From NCBI RefSeq assembly GCF_041080835.1, contig NZ_CP129683.1, positions 992,001-1,056,000 on the forward strand: DNA of 64,000 nucleotides. Direction: 5' to 3'. Positions 24,313 to 31,858 of this stretch are shown here, piece after piece. How positions within the stretch are numbered: the stretch's first letter is position 1; each line of letters opens with the position of its first letter. The notes under the pieces were generated by a model that was not told where the DNA came from, made no database searches, and saw only the letters and a list, made by a program, of their open reading frames with translations. The position numbers were made by a program, and so were the translations under genes. Origin of the DNA: Bifidobacterium sp. WK012_4_13. GTDB taxonomy: Bacteria; Actinomycetota; Actinomycetes; Actinomycetales; Bifidobacteriaceae.

Positions 24313-25065
24313 TCAGCGATTTAGCACTAGCCATATGTCCCACAGTCGATACACCGGCCTTTCGTTCTGCATCCCCACCGGTTTCAGTAGACCGCGTCTA
24401 TGCCACTCGTTGATTGTCTTACGCTTGACTTCCAGCCCGCAGTCCTTGAACGTCCGGCTCAATGCCGCTGCGGTGCCTTGTGCGTCGCTGAGTGCGAGTC
24501 TGAACATGCGCTGCTCCTGTATCTGCCTGATGTTGACGGTTGCGCCGCATGTGCATGGCTGCCATCCTGCGGCCAAATCTTCCTCGCTTGACCAGATGTC
24601 TGCGCCGCACCGGTCGCACTGGCCGATCAGGACTCGTTCGGCGGGTGGCTCGAGCTGCCGGTCGAGTCGGTGCACGGCTGTCTCGGCGAGTTTGTAGATC
24701 CGCACCGCGTCATTTCTGCTCATGAGCCTCTGAGAACGTCTTGCGGCAACCTCTAGCAGGCTTTCAGCGTTCACCCTGACAATGTGCAGTCCCAAAGCCT
24801 TTCCGAGCCGTACGGCGTATTCTATGATGCTCTGCTGCAACTGCCATGCGCCGACGTTGACCGGGACTGGCGCGACGGTGCGTGAGCCACGGCTGCTCTC
24901 GCGTACCATCACGCTTGCCTTCTTCGCTGCGATCTGACGAAGGTCAGGCAGCCGCACGGCCAGATGGTGCAGCATGTGCGACAGCTCCACCACGCACTTG
25001 CCGCACACGAGCGTTCCGGCGGTCTCAGCGCCACAGAGCGCGCACCCTACGATTGTCGCTACCAT
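24313..25065 (-). CDS. Zinc-finger and HTH protein, end of early operon
   Basis: A 250-residue protein of a type common in actinophages near the early/late border. The N terminus has two CxxC pairs (CALCGAE, CGKC). A second zinc ribbon is at about 148-172 (CDRCGADIW, CTCG). The C terminus has a winged helix-like element (VKRKTINEWHRRGLLKPVG, RPVYRLWDI). This suggests DNA binding, perhaps as a late-gene regulator. The start overlaps the previous stop by 7 bases. Confidence 0.7.
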   Translation of the reverse strand: MVATIVGCALCGAETAGTLVCGKCVVELSHMLHHLAVRLPDLRQIAAKKASVMVRESSRGSRTVAPVPVNVGAWQLQQSIIEYAVRLGKALGLHIVRVNAESLLEVAARRSQRLMSRNDAVRIYKLAETAVHRLDRQLEPPAERVLIGQCDRCGADIWSSEEDLAAGWQPCTCGATVNIRQIQEQRMFRLALSDAQGTAAALSRTFKDCGLEVKRKTINEWHRRGLLKPVGMQNERPVYRLWDIWLVLNR

Positions 25066-25205
25066 TCCGGTCCCTTCTCTCCCGCGATCTTCCTCAGCGA
25101 GTCGATAAGAAACTGGTTGTAACCGAACTCGCGTCGTATCTGCTCATCGGTCGCCCCATCCTTGAGCATCTGGATTGCACGACGCTGCTGCGATTCACGA
25201 GTCAT
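25059..25205 (-). CDS. Small phage protein, 48 residues, HTH-like
   Basis: ATG 25205 overlaps the upstream stop (ATGA) and the stop overlaps the next start. The protein is basic and helical (SQQRRAIQMLKDGATDEQIRREFGYN), a pattern like a recombinase-type helix-turn-helix. The double coupling strongly suggests a translated gene. Confidence 0.65.
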   Translation of the reverse strand: MTRESQQRRAIQMLKDGATDEQIRREFGYNQFLIDSLRKIAGEKGPEW

Positions 25206-25705
25206 TGCTTTGCTCCTATCACGTTGTTTAATGGCAGATTGGTGAGTCGTCCTGCGAAATGGTATTGCTTCGGCTTGCGTGGTTTGGATGGGGCTTGCTC
25301 GATCTGGTATCCGCGTGATTGTTTCACTGCCTTTTGCACCGCCTTTTCTTCGGATAGTCCTTCACGAAGGTTGGCCAATAGTTTGCGTCGAGCAAGCCAT
25401 GATTCATCCGCATTGAGGTTGAAAGGTTCAAGAAGTTGCTGCATCTGACTTTCGTCGACGCTCCTGGTTTCACGGATGCGCTTTACCCGAGCATTGATGT
25501 CGGCCGGCATGATCCAGGGGCGGCGGTTGGATTCCGCCCATTTCGGGTCGCCGTAAAACTCCACAACAGCCTGTTTCGCATCCTCCACGGTCACATAGTC
25601 TCTCAGTGCCTCGCACCACGAGTCGACCATCGTCTGCGTCAGGTTGCGCCCATCGAAGTCAGATGCCTTCTGCAACAGCATTCCGGTCTGGGTCGGATTC
25701 ATCAT
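25202..25705 (-). CDS. Helicase-loader-like replication protein
   Basis: A 167-residue protein overlapping the replisome-organizer gene by 4 bases. The N-terminal half has DFDGRNLTQTMVDSWCEALRDYVTVEDAKQAVVEFYGD and WIMPADINARVKRIR, the layout of phage helicase loaders such as SPP1 G39P-like proteins. It ends with a basic region. It is expected to bring the host DnaB helicase to the phage origin. No phage helicase is visible in the window. Confidence 0.68.
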   Translation of the reverse strand: MMNPTQTGMLLQKASDFDGRNLTQTMVDSWCEALRDYVTVEDAKQAVVEFYGDPKWAESNRRPWIMPADINARVKRIRETRSVDESQMQQLLEPFNLNADESWLARRKLLANLREGLSEEKAVQKAVKQSRGYQIEQAPSKPRKPKQYHFAGRLTNLPLNNVIGAKQ

Positions 25706-26610
25706 CGCGCACCTCCCAGCTGCAACTGCCGAGAGTCCGGGTGGTCGCGCCGGTATATCTGTTTGACCACGTCCAGATTGCGGTCAAACTTCTTCTCCGC
25801 CGGATTCTGTCCACCTCGCTGCTCCGCCTTCAACCGCAACGTGTCGTACTTCTCGCGGAACTTGGGCATGCTTTGGATGTTGGGGCTCCAGAACGAATCT
25901 TGTTGGCACCAGTCGATGAGCGCATGAGCCTGCTGCAATGGACGACGATCCGTCTCGATGAGAAGCCGAGCCTCGGTCAGCCACCGCTTGGTTACTTTCG
26001 GCGGCTTCGAACCGTTATCGATGATGCGCTGGCGTAGATGATCGCACAGAGCGACAGCATCTGGATTCTCCTCATCGGATTTCGCGTCAGCGATTTCCGA
26101 CGAAGAAGTAATACCTTCCTTATTCCCTTCCTTATTCCTTATTCCAGACGGTAATTTTCCGGAGTCTTCCGGTAATTTTCCGGAGTCATTCGGAAACAAT
26201 CCCCCATCCCTTGGAATTTCAACGTTTTCCTGCACTTCTTCAGGCCGAAGAAACTCACTCTTCGCAGGGTGGCTGATCTTCTGGTGTTTATCCCAGTTGA
26301 CTAGGTAAAAAACATGATGTTTTCCATCCCAATAACGCTCCAGGAACACCTTCCGTAATTTTCCGGAGTCTTCCGGTAATTTTCCGGAGAGTTGCAGAAG
26401 CGCATTGTGAACCTGCTGACGCACCTCATTCGGATGCTCATAGAAATCATGAGGGAACAACTGTGTACAGATCAGCGCCTCATCATCCAAACCCACACCA
26501 TTGTCATCGCAATAACAGAACAGGCCAACGAAAAGATATCGAGTAAACAGTCCCATCGAGGACAGATCGGCGTCCGTAAACAGCTGCGGCTTAATCGTTC
26601 GAATCCGCAT
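25702..26610 (-). CDS. Replisome organizer / replication initiator
   Basis: A 302-residue protein starting MRIRTIKPQLFTDADLSSMG, the characteristic start of a family of Gram-positive phage initiators with an N-terminal winged helix (FTRYLFVGLFCYCDDNGVGLDDEALICTQLFP). The C-terminal half is helical, with KPPKVTKRWLTEARLLIE, SKWCQQDSFWS-like and basic segments. GGAGG precedes ATG 26610. Four copies of a 14-base repeat lie inside the gene and make the protein repeat SGKLPED. It should open the phage origin and recruit the loader encoded next. Confidence 0.8.
   Translation of the reverse strand: MRIRTIKPQLFTDADLSSMGLFTRYLFVGLFCYCDDNGVGLDDEALICTQLFPHDFYEHPNEVRQQVHNALLQLSGKLPEDSGKLRKVFLERYWDGKHHVFYLVNWDKHQKISHPAKSEFLRPEEVQENVEIPRDGGLFPNDSGKLPEDSGKLPSGIRNKEGNKEGITSSSEIADAKSDEENPDAVALCDHLRQRIIDNGSKPPKVTKRWLTEARLLIETDRRPLQQAHALIDWCQQDSFWSPNIQSMPKFREKYDTLRLKAEQRGGQNPAEKKFDRNLDVVKQIYRRDHPDSRQLQLGGAR
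26149..26390. repeat. Iteron-like repeats in the initiator gene (candidate phage origin)
   Basis: The 14-mer GTAATTTTCCGGAG occurs at 26151, 26172, 26355 and 26376: two pairs, each with 21-base spacing, 183 bases between pairs. Extended matches reach about 20 bases. The pairs contain the palindrome TCCGGA next to an AT run. Phage origins often lie inside the initiator gene as such iterons. Confidence 0.65.
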
Positions 26611-26815
26611 CCTCACCTCCTCCTTTCCAATGCTTGTATTGCGCCCTGTACTGCGCATGAAGCCGGAGCCAGCCGATATGATGCCAACTGCTGTAACAGC
26701 AGTCAAAACACGATGATCCATGCCACCGCTCACGCCACCACTGGCCACAATCAGGGCACCTGGCCACATGGCCACCCCAGCGTGAATTCTTGGGTAAAAA
26801 ACAAGCCCTATTCAT
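26591..26815 (-). CDS. Small Cys-rich phage protein, 74 residues
   Basis: ATG 26815 overlaps the upstream stop (ATGA); the stop lies 20 bases inside the initiator gene. It contains CPDCGQWWRE and CFDCC, then aromatic and basic residues, so a zinc-ribbon is likely. No known function. Confidence 0.65.
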   Translation of the reverse strand: MNRACFLPKNSRWGGHVARCPDCGQWWRERWHGSSCFDCCYSSWHHIGWLRLHAQYRAQYKHWKGGGEDADSND

Positions 26816-27069
26816 TCCGACACCGCCCTGCGAGCAGCTTCCAAGGCATCTTTAGCGAGTTCTTCACTCAAACCAAGCTCGCCAACTTCAACTGCAATAA
26901 CACTGGCAGCCGCTTCTATCTCCGCTTCGGTAGGCTCGGCAGTACGACCAGCAACATACGCTTCTCTCGATTCCGTTGCACTGAGTGCGCCCGGTTGTGG
27001 AATTCTATAAAAATCAGTATCAGTAAGGTACGGGTATTTATCCTCCGCCTCGTCTGTTGCGATGGTCAT
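26812..27069 (-). CDS. Small acidic phage protein, 85 residues
   Basis: Part of the coupled early operon, with 4-base overlaps on both sides. It is acidic and Ala/Glu-rich (EAEIEAAASVIAVEVGELGLSEELAKDALEAARRAVSE), mainly helical. No known family or motif. Confidence 0.7.
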   Translation of the reverse strand: MTIATDEAEDKYPYLTDTDFYRIPQPGALSATESREAYVAGRTAEPTEAEIEAAASVIAVEVGELGLSEELAKDALEAARRAVSE

Positions 27070-27692
27070 GATTCCTCGCAGTCCACGAACTTCACACGAG
27101 TGTAAGGAGCAAACACATTAGGAAGTATCGGATAGAAATTCGGCCTGATTGGGTTTACAAAAGTAAGTAAGAAGAATTCTCCACCTTGAGTGGTCCCCCA
27201 CAAATCGCCGTCCTTGTCCTTGTAGAACCCCGGCTCAGTCGGAATATTCGTCGGCACATCGTTAGGTGAATCGTAATAATGGGTGTTAAAAACATAATGC
27301 GAGGTCAATGACCATAAATCATCACCATCAGTGTCGGAATGCCATTCACATGCATCCTTATATCGCAGACACTTGTTGCCATTGATTACACTAACCCAAC
27401 CAGAATAATTCCCGTCAACACTTTCTTGCCAAGTGTTGGCCACATCAAACTCAACCCACTGACGTTTTGGCTTCGGCTTGTATGAGTCATCAACCACACG
27501 ACTGACCACAGCTTTGCGGAATTTTGCAAAGTCACCTTTATAGAAAAATCCTGAAGTCTCAATTTCCATTTCGTTAGCATGAAGATGTGTGACCTCAGTA
27601 ACCTGCTCATGGTGGTGCACCTCTGGAGTGTCCCAGTCAATCCAGTCCCCAACTTGAATATCGTCAAAACTGATAGGATAGATAATCTTCAT
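27066..27692 (-). CDS. Unknown early phage protein, 208 residues
   Basis: Starts MKIIYPISFDDIQVGDWIDWDTPEVHHHEQVTEV, a strand-rich opening with a His-rich loop; later it has a run of Asp/Trp/Tyr residues (SDTDGDDLWSLTSHYVFN) and TEPGFYKDKDGDLW. The repeated D.D..W pattern suggests small beta domains. It overlaps its neighbours by 1 and 4 bases. No family recognised. Base composition is more AT-rich than the structural genes. Confidence 0.7.
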   Translation of the reverse strand: MKIIYPISFDDIQVGDWIDWDTPEVHHHEQVTEVTHLHANEMEIETSGFFYKGDFAKFRKAVVSRVVDDSYKPKPKRQWVEFDVANTWQESVDGNYSGWVSVINGNKCLRYKDACEWHSDTDGDDLWSLTSHYVFNTHYYDSPNDVPTNIPTEPGFYKDKDGDLWGTTQGGEFFLLTFVNPIRPNFYPILPNVFAPYTRVKFVDCEES

Positions 27693-27913
27693 TACTTCTG
27701 CTCCTTACGATATGGGTTGGAATGATTATTCAAGACTGCACCTGTTGACTGTCTGCCTTCGTCCCATGCGTCTGCTCGTATCTGAGCATCATGAGCAACA
27801 AGCCAGCGGTCAAATACAGCACCTCGGCGTTCATCGACCACGCCTTCGCTATCGGGGTCGTTGGCATATTGAGCGCGAATCTCACTATCTGTCGGCGTGT
27901 ATTCCTGTGTCAT
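27692..27913 (-). CDS. Small early phage protein, 73 residues
   Basis: ATG 27913 overlaps the nuclease stop (ATGA). The protein has PTDSEIRAQYAN at the start and FDRWLVAHDAQIRADAWDEGRQST, a motif seen in many short actinophage proteins of unknown role. Confidence 0.72.
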   Translation of the reverse strand: MTQEYTPTDSEIRAQYANDPDSEGVVDERRGAVFDRWLVAHDAQIRADAWDEGRQSTGAVLNNHSNPYRKEQK

Positions 27914-28278
27914 GATTCCTCCTCGATGATGCCGTGACCGGCGATGCGTGCCAGGGTATGTAGGTCGGTGAGCACGAAATAGTCGGCAGGGTTAGTGACT
28001 CGAACCGGTTTGAACGCGACCACATAGTAGGGAGCGTCGGCATTGCCCGCTTCTACGCGTGCCTCTGCCAACCATTCCTTGAGCGCATACTGTTTACGGT
28101 TCTTCACTTCGATAACCACGAATTCGCCATGAATTTTCAAACCGGATATGTCGCCAATATCGCGTGTACCGTGCAATGTTTCCCGATGGATCGTATGCTC
28201 GGTATCATCGAGTGCTTGCCGTAGATAGTTCACCACTGCTGTCTCAGCAGCAGTTCCTTTTTGCTTGGCCTTGCTCAT
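27910..28278 (-). CDS. PD-(D/E)XK-like nuclease / resolvase-type protein
   Basis: A 122-residue protein starting MSKAKQKGTAAETAVVNYL. It carries the core pattern GTAAE...GTRDIGDISGLKIHGEFVVIEVKNRK: a Glu in the first helix, Asp residues, and the E-V-K triad end, as in RusA-independent Holliday junction resolvases and VRR-like nucleases. ATG 28278 overlaps the previous stop (ATGA). A role in processing recombination intermediates with the nearby RecT and SSB is likely by context. Confidence 0.78.
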   Translation of the reverse strand: MSKAKQKGTAAETAVVNYLRQALDDTEHTIHRETLHGTRDIGDISGLKIHGEFVVIEVKNRKQYALKEWLAEARVEAGNADAPYYVVAFKPVRVTNPADYFVLTDLHTLARIAGHGIIEEES

Positions 28279-28418
28279 ATCAGCTCCGGTTTCTCGTAGA
28301 CGTCGGCCATCCAGCCGCCGCAATGGTTCATGCACTCATGCCACGCGTTCAACACACCACCGCAGTACGGGCAGGAATCATGCTCGGGAGGCGTCTCATC
28401 GAAATAAAGATGATTCAT
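28275..28418 (-). CDS. Zinc-ribbon microprotein, 47 residues
   Basis: ATG 28418 and the stop at 28275 each overlap a neighbour by 4 bases. The sequence contains CPYCGG and CMNHCGGW, four Cys spaced like a zinc ribbon, and ends VYEKPELI. The coupling and Cys pattern make it a real gene despite its size. Confidence 0.75.
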   Translation of the reverse strand: MNHLYFDETPPEHDSCPYCGGVLNAWHECMNHCGGWMADVYEKPELI

Positions 28419-28591
28419 TCGTAGACCCTTATCCGCTGGATTATGTACTTCTGGTTAGAGTCGGCTTTCTTGTTGTATTCAGCCTTGTTGAGTTCAGCCT
28501 TTGCCTCGTCCTCGAAACCGATGATTGGAGTAATGATGCTGCCGTGGGCGCGATATGAGCAGATGGCGAAAAGTTCAGAAGGCTGGCTCAT
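28415..28591 (-). CDS. Small early phage protein, 58 residues
   Basis: Starts at ATG 28591, 17 bases inside the ssb gene, with MSQPSELFAICSYRAHG, a helical charged middle (EDEAKAELNKAEYNKKA) and a strand IIQRIRVYE. Unknown function. Confidence 0.65.
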   Translation of the reverse strand: MSQPSELFAICSYRAHGSIITPIIGFEDEAKAELNKAEYNKKADSNQKYIIQRIRVYE

Positions 28592-29030
28592 CTTCACCAC
28601 CCCCGAAGTCGCTTGCAGGGGAATTGCCGTTCGACCACGGGTCGGATATTCCCAAGAAACCGTCATTGTGCGATGGTGCGGTCTGCTTCTGTACGAGGTC
28701 GACGTGAGACTTCTTCTCAATACGCGCACCAGAGTTCAGATTCACGTCACGATATTCCTTCTGACGATCCTTATCCCACTTCACACTCAGATCACCGGTT
28801 ACTTGCAGCACATCACCGGGTTGGAAATTGGCAGAAAGATTCACCAAGGTCTCGTCCCAGATGGTCGTATGCCAGAATGTTCCGAACCAGTTCGAACCAT
28901 CCTTTTTCTTCCCAATCTCACGCAGATCGATGCGAGCGTAGGATTTGCCTTGATTGGTTTGCCGAACGTCCACCGCTGGACTGCCATTCCTGCCCGCTTG
29001 CAGCTGACCATAAAATTGTATTTTTGCCAT
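28575..29030 (-). CDS. ssb: Single-stranded DNA-binding protein
   Basis: A 151-residue OB-fold protein: KIQFYGQL near the start, SYARIDLREIGKKKDGSNWFGTFWHTTIWDE and FQPGDVLQVTGDLSVKWDKDRQKEYRDVNL. The C terminus is acidic and ends EDEPAF, like the DDxPF tail that binds partner proteins. It coats single-stranded DNA in phage replication and RecT-mediated annealing. Confidence 0.9.
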   Translation of the reverse strand: MAKIQFYGQLQAGRNGSPAVDVRQTNQGKSYARIDLREIGKKKDGSNWFGTFWHTTIWDETLVNLSANFQPGDVLQVTGDLSVKWDKDRQKEYRDVNLNSGARIEKKSHVDLVQKQTAPSHNDGFLGISDPWSNGNSPASDFGGGEDEPAF

Positions 29031-29215
29031 TATCTGTTCCTTTGAGAGTGTGAATGATTCGTATACGGATTGTTGCCCTTGACTCTTACCGGCTTCGCCT
29101 CGGGGCAGGGATAGCGCGGGTCTATTGCATGAGGGCAGCGGAGCGGTCCGATGTCGGGACGGCCACAGACTTCACATGTGCGGACGCTGCCGTTGAGAAA
29201 CTCGGTGCGACTCAT
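29030..29215 (-). CDS. Zinc-ribbon-like small protein, 61 residues
   Basis: ATG 29215 overlaps the upstream stop (ATGA), and the stop touches the ssb start. It has CEVCGRPDIGPLRCPHAIDPRYPC, four or five Cys typical of a small zinc site, then a basic end. No known function. Confidence 0.7.
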   Translation of the reverse strand: MSRTEFLNGSVRTCEVCGRPDIGPLRCPHAIDPRYPCPEAKPVRVKGNNPYTNHSHSQRNR

Positions 29216-29400
29216 AGCCTCAGCCTCCAAGCCGCCCAGAAAGTGATTCCAAGCGATATGGGGAGGATTGCCAGCCATGGCATGAGACCGATTCCGCGCA
29301 GTGCGCCGGCAACAAGCCAGACGAAGCTCAGGAAAGCGGCAGCACCAGAGATGGCGAAGAGCAGAATGTAGGAGAGAAGCCAGATGAAAGCCCTACGCAT
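29212..29400 (-). CDS. Small two-pass membrane protein, 62 residues
   Basis: ATG 29400 lies inside the recT end. Two hydrophobic segments are clear (AFIWLLSYILLFAISGAAAF, then LMPWLAILPISLGITFWAAW) around a short loop. Membrane proteins in the early operon may affect the host membrane or exclude other phages; this is speculation. Confidence 0.65.
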   Translation of the reverse strand: MRRAFIWLLSYILLFAISGAAAFLSFVWLVAGALRGIGLMPWLAILPISLGITFWAAWRLRL

Positions 29401-30274
29401 TGCTACCATCCTTGCCAGTATCCTGCATCTCATGAGGTGGCTCGATGTCTGGATGCGCGGCATTCCAGAGCGCATCCTTCACACGACCTGCAACGATGTC
29501 GGGCGAGAACAGCAATTGTTCCGCCTCGACGACAGTCAGCTGCTCCGTGCTATGGATGTCACGGCCGGTCAGAGACTTCAGTGCGATGGCTGCCTTCTCC
29601 TTGCTGTCCACGCCGCCATCCGCAAGAAGCTTGGAGATTCTTCGGCAATCCTCCCTGGACGGCGACGGCTCTACCGGCTTGGATTCCGGCCGCTCCTTCA
29701 CGGTTTCCGGCTTCTCTTCCGGCTGCACTTCGGCATGAACCTCGTCGGAGATGTCCTGAATCTCGTCAGGCGTGTATCCTGCGCCATACAGCGCTTCGGG
29801 GCAAGCTTCACGAGCAACCGCGGTGATGCTTCTCCATGTCAACATCGTGATAGGCATCTTGATGTAGTTGCTTGGATTGCCTTTCCTGTCCGGCTTGTCC
29901 AGTCCCATGCGATGTGCCCATGCCTGGTCTCGCGTCACGGAAAATTCAAACTCTGGATCGTCTGCCCTTACAATCGTCGCCCTGACGCTGACGGCCTTCT
30001 CGTCCTTGTAGATTCTCAGCCTATGGCCTGCCTTGCGCACCTGCGATGCGACCAGTTCGGCGCTCATGGTGGGTTTGCCCTTGATGACCGAGATGCGGTA
30101 GAGACTTTCCGCCGGACTCAGCCCCATCGAGGCACCGAAGCCGACCGCGACCAGAATGTTCGCCGGCTTGCCTCTGTACGAGTCGGGCACTATGTCGGCG
30201 CTCTTGGCGAGCTGCGACCACTTTATCTGCGACTGAAGGCTGTTGCCTCCGACTGTTTCTAGATCCTGTCCCAT
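29393..30274 (-). CDS. recT: RecT-family single-strand annealing protein
   Basis: A 293-residue recombinase that anneals complementary strands in phage recombination. The conserved RecT core is seen at about 30-175: DIVPDSYRGKPANILVAVGFGASMGLSP, YRISVIKGKPTMSAELVASQVRKAGHRL, and WRSITAVAREACPEALYGAGYTPDEI. The C-terminal part is acidic and variable. ATG 30274 has GGAGG upstream and overlaps the previous gene by 16 bases. A longer frame upstream is shadow sequence. It pairs with SSB and the nuclease in the same operon. Confidence 0.88.
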   Translation of the reverse strand: MGQDLETVGGNSLQSQIKWSQLAKSADIVPDSYRGKPANILVAVGFGASMGLSPAESLYRISVIKGKPTMSAELVASQVRKAGHRLRIYKDEKAVSVRATIVRADDPEFEFSVTRDQAWAHRMGLDKPDRKGNPSNYIKMPITMLTWRSITAVAREACPEALYGAGYTPDEIQDISDEVHAEVQPEEKPETVKERPESKPVEPSPSREDCRRISKLLADGGVDSKEKAAIALKSLTGRDIHSTEQLTVVEAEQLLFSPDIVAGRVKDALWNAAHPDIEPPHEMQDTGKDGSNA

Positions 30275-30798
30275 GAGTATTCCTCCACCTCTTCTTCGCT
30301 TTCCTTCTCTTCGCCGCTCTCGATGCCGAGCAGCTCCTTCGCCTGTCCGAGCACATTCTCGTCCTTGAGCGTCTCCTGCCAATCCTTCGTGACCTTGATG
30401 GCAACGGAAGGCTTCGCGCCGCCCTTGAAGTCGATGCCTGGAATCGCCTCGCCGCCATGCGACTCGATGAGAGCAGCCAGCGCGTCCGGCTTGAACATGT
30501 ATTCCTTCGGCACGAGCACCTGCTCCACGCTGTCCTCCTCGCCGTTGTCGTAGAGCCATGAGGCCAATTCCTTCTCGTCCTTGACATACGGCTTGTCCTC
30601 ATGTCCGTCGCGGTATGAGACTTCGCCGATAATCCCGGTGAGCTTGTCCTTCGAGACCATCCTGCTTGCTAGAAAACTTCTGCAAACCTGGCTGTCCTGC
30701 TTCAGGAACTTGATAAACGCCTCTGCTACCGTGAGACGGTTTGCAATCTCGTACGAGTTGATGTCGCCGTCGGCGATCTGTTCCGCTATGTCCTTCAT
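30259..30798 (-). CDS. Unknown early phage protein before RecT
   Basis: A 179-residue acidic protein: a helical N-terminal part (AEQIADGDINSYEIANRLTVAEAFIKFLKQDSQ), a strand region (EVLVPKEYMF-like, FKPDALAALIESHGGEAIPG) and a Glu-rich tail with EEKESEEEVEEY. It is translationally coupled to recT, a place often held by the partner exonuclease or its helper, but no nuclease motif is seen. Confidence 0.7.
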   Translation of the reverse strand: MKDIAEQIADGDINSYEIANRLTVAEAFIKFLKQDSQVCRSFLASRMVSKDKLTGIIGEVSYRDGHEDKPYVKDEKELASWLYDNGEEDSVEQVLVPKEYMFKPDALAALIESHGGEAIPGIDFKGGAKPSVAIKVTKDWQETLKDENVLGQAKELLGIESGEEKESEEEVEEYSWDRI

Positions 30799-30914
30799 TT
30801 CAACTTCTCCAAATTCCTATCAAATGTCCGAATTAATCTTTTGTGTCTGCGCCATTCGCGGCGGCTCATGACCGAGCCGCGCATGTGCCAGATGAGATGT
30901 CTAAGCCCGCTCAT
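30795..30914 (-). CDS. Basic microprotein, 39 residues
   Basis: ATG 30914 and the stop at 30795 both overlap neighbours (ATGA at 30798). It is strongly basic (LRHLIWHMRG, SRREWRRHKRLIRTF). Coupling on both sides supports translation. No known family. Confidence 0.55.
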   Translation of the reverse strand: MSGLRHLIWHMRGSVMSRREWRRHKRLIRTFDRNLEKLK

Positions 30915-31008
30915 GCTCTAACCTCCACTCCTGAATCAGCCGCCTGCACACGTCAGGGCTGAACCGTTCGAAATCAACCGGATAAGCAGACTTATTCACG
31001 CCACTCAC
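30901..31008 (-). CDS. Possible microprotein, about 35 residues
   Basis: A frame from GTG 31008 or 30999, overlapping the preceding HTH gene by up to 17 bases, reads NKSAYPVDFERFSPDVCRR and ends LEHERA. Protein-like, but with a weak ribosome site and an uncertain start. Confidence 0.42.
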   Translation of the reverse strand: MSGVNKSAYPVDFERFSPDVCRRLIQEWRLEHERA

Positions 31009-31216
31009 CACCAGGCTTGAGCGGAGCATTCCTGGCCCAACTGCGCAACTCTTCAGCACTTGCTTTAGCTCGAGATGATCCCGGATATATAACAACTACT
31101 GAGTTGTTGTTGAACGCATCGCGAACACATTTGTAATCGATGTTGAGAACACGGCTTGCATCCATAGCTGTCCAATACTCAACGCTCTTCAGCTCTTCAA
31201 TAGATTTCATACTCAC
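30992..31216 (-). CDS. Small HTH (excisionase-like) protein
   Basis: A 74-residue protein with YWTAMDASRVLNIDYKCVRDAFNNNSVVVIYPGSSRAKASAEELRSW, the winged-helix layout of MerR/excisionase-type proteins: helix-turn-helix then a small wing. GTG 31216 overlaps the upstream stop (GTGA). Its early position suits an excisionase or regulator. Confidence 0.68.
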   Translation of the reverse strand: MSMKSIEELKSVEYWTAMDASRVLNIDYKCVRDAFNNNSVVVIYPGSSRAKASAEELRSWARNAPLKPGGEWRE

Positions 31217-31554
31217 GCTGCTTTCTCATATTCTGCGAGCGCGTATCTGGCGCATCGGTGTCCCGTGCTGCTTTGACCGTCACGGTCGGCAACGACTGCG
31301 AGTCCCTTGTCGACGAGCTCGTTGAGACGCGTGCGTATGGTGCTGCCGGAGATGGGATGCTGCAGGTGGGCTTCGACCTCGCGCTGTATCGCCCATGCCT
31401 CGGCGGGTTCGGGGTGATATTCGAGCATGCGGTGCATCGCCACGAGCACCAGTTGCTGCATGCGGCTCACATTCACCGAATCGGCGGCCTCATATGAGGT
31501 TTCAGGCGAACCATTCCTCGTGGGAGGCTGGGGAGGATCAAGCAATGTTGACAT
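31213..31554 (-). CDS. Winged-helix early protein
   Basis: A 113-residue protein. Residues about 45-105 form a winged helix (AWAIQREVEAHLQHPISGSTIRTRLNELVDKGLAVVADRDG) and it ends ALAEYEKAA. GGAGG precedes ATG 31554. It is the first sizeable gene after the 300-base leader of the early operon. Similar proteins occur in actinophage early regions; the target is unknown. Confidence 0.72.
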   Translation of the reverse strand: MSTLLDPPQPPTRNGSPETSYEAADSVNVSRMQQLVLVAMHRMLEYHPEPAEAWAIQREVEAHLQHPISGSTIRTRLNELVDKGLAVVADRDGQSSTGHRCARYALAEYEKAA

Positions 31555-31594
31555 GGAGCACCTCCGAAAATGTTGGTAGGATGAATGAAGACAT
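31538..31594 (-). CDS. Possible leader peptide, 18 residues
   Basis: ATG 31594 with AGAAAGG upstream opens a short frame that stops inside the start of the next gene. The ribosome site is better than those of many neighbours, so a leader peptide coupling translation is possible. Confidence 0.35.
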   Translation of the reverse strand: MSSFILPTFSEVLHVNIA

Positions 31595-31858
31595 GTGATT
31601 ACCTTTCTATGTCGTAGCCCCGTAGCCGCGGGGCTTTATTTATTTGTGGAAGTAGTTACCGTGCGAGTTAGGAGTTCCGCACGGCCGCTCATACTGTTAT
31701 TGAGACAACTAGCCAGATCAGGAGCATGTCAATCAGTACGGCGCAATTTGCGTCTATTAAGACCGGTTGACGTGATCTATCAAGCGGGAATCCATAGAAC
31801 GATCGAAGACAGGAGTTGCGATAGGCAGCAGCAAATTCTCTGCCAACAACCTCACCAC
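31595..31858. other. Early-operon leader region
   Basis: No convincing gene lies between the Cro-like gene and the early operon. It contains a strong hairpin at 31616-31635 that works as a terminator on the plus strand. The plus-strand frame at 31595-31891 starts before that terminator and has no family features. Confidence 0.5.
31616..31635 (+). terminator. Terminator facing the plus strand
   Basis: Stem AGCCCCG/CGGGGCT with a 6-base loop followed by TTATTTATTT on the plus strand. No plus-strand gene lies before it, so it may block antisense transcription coming out of the early operon. Confidence 0.65.
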
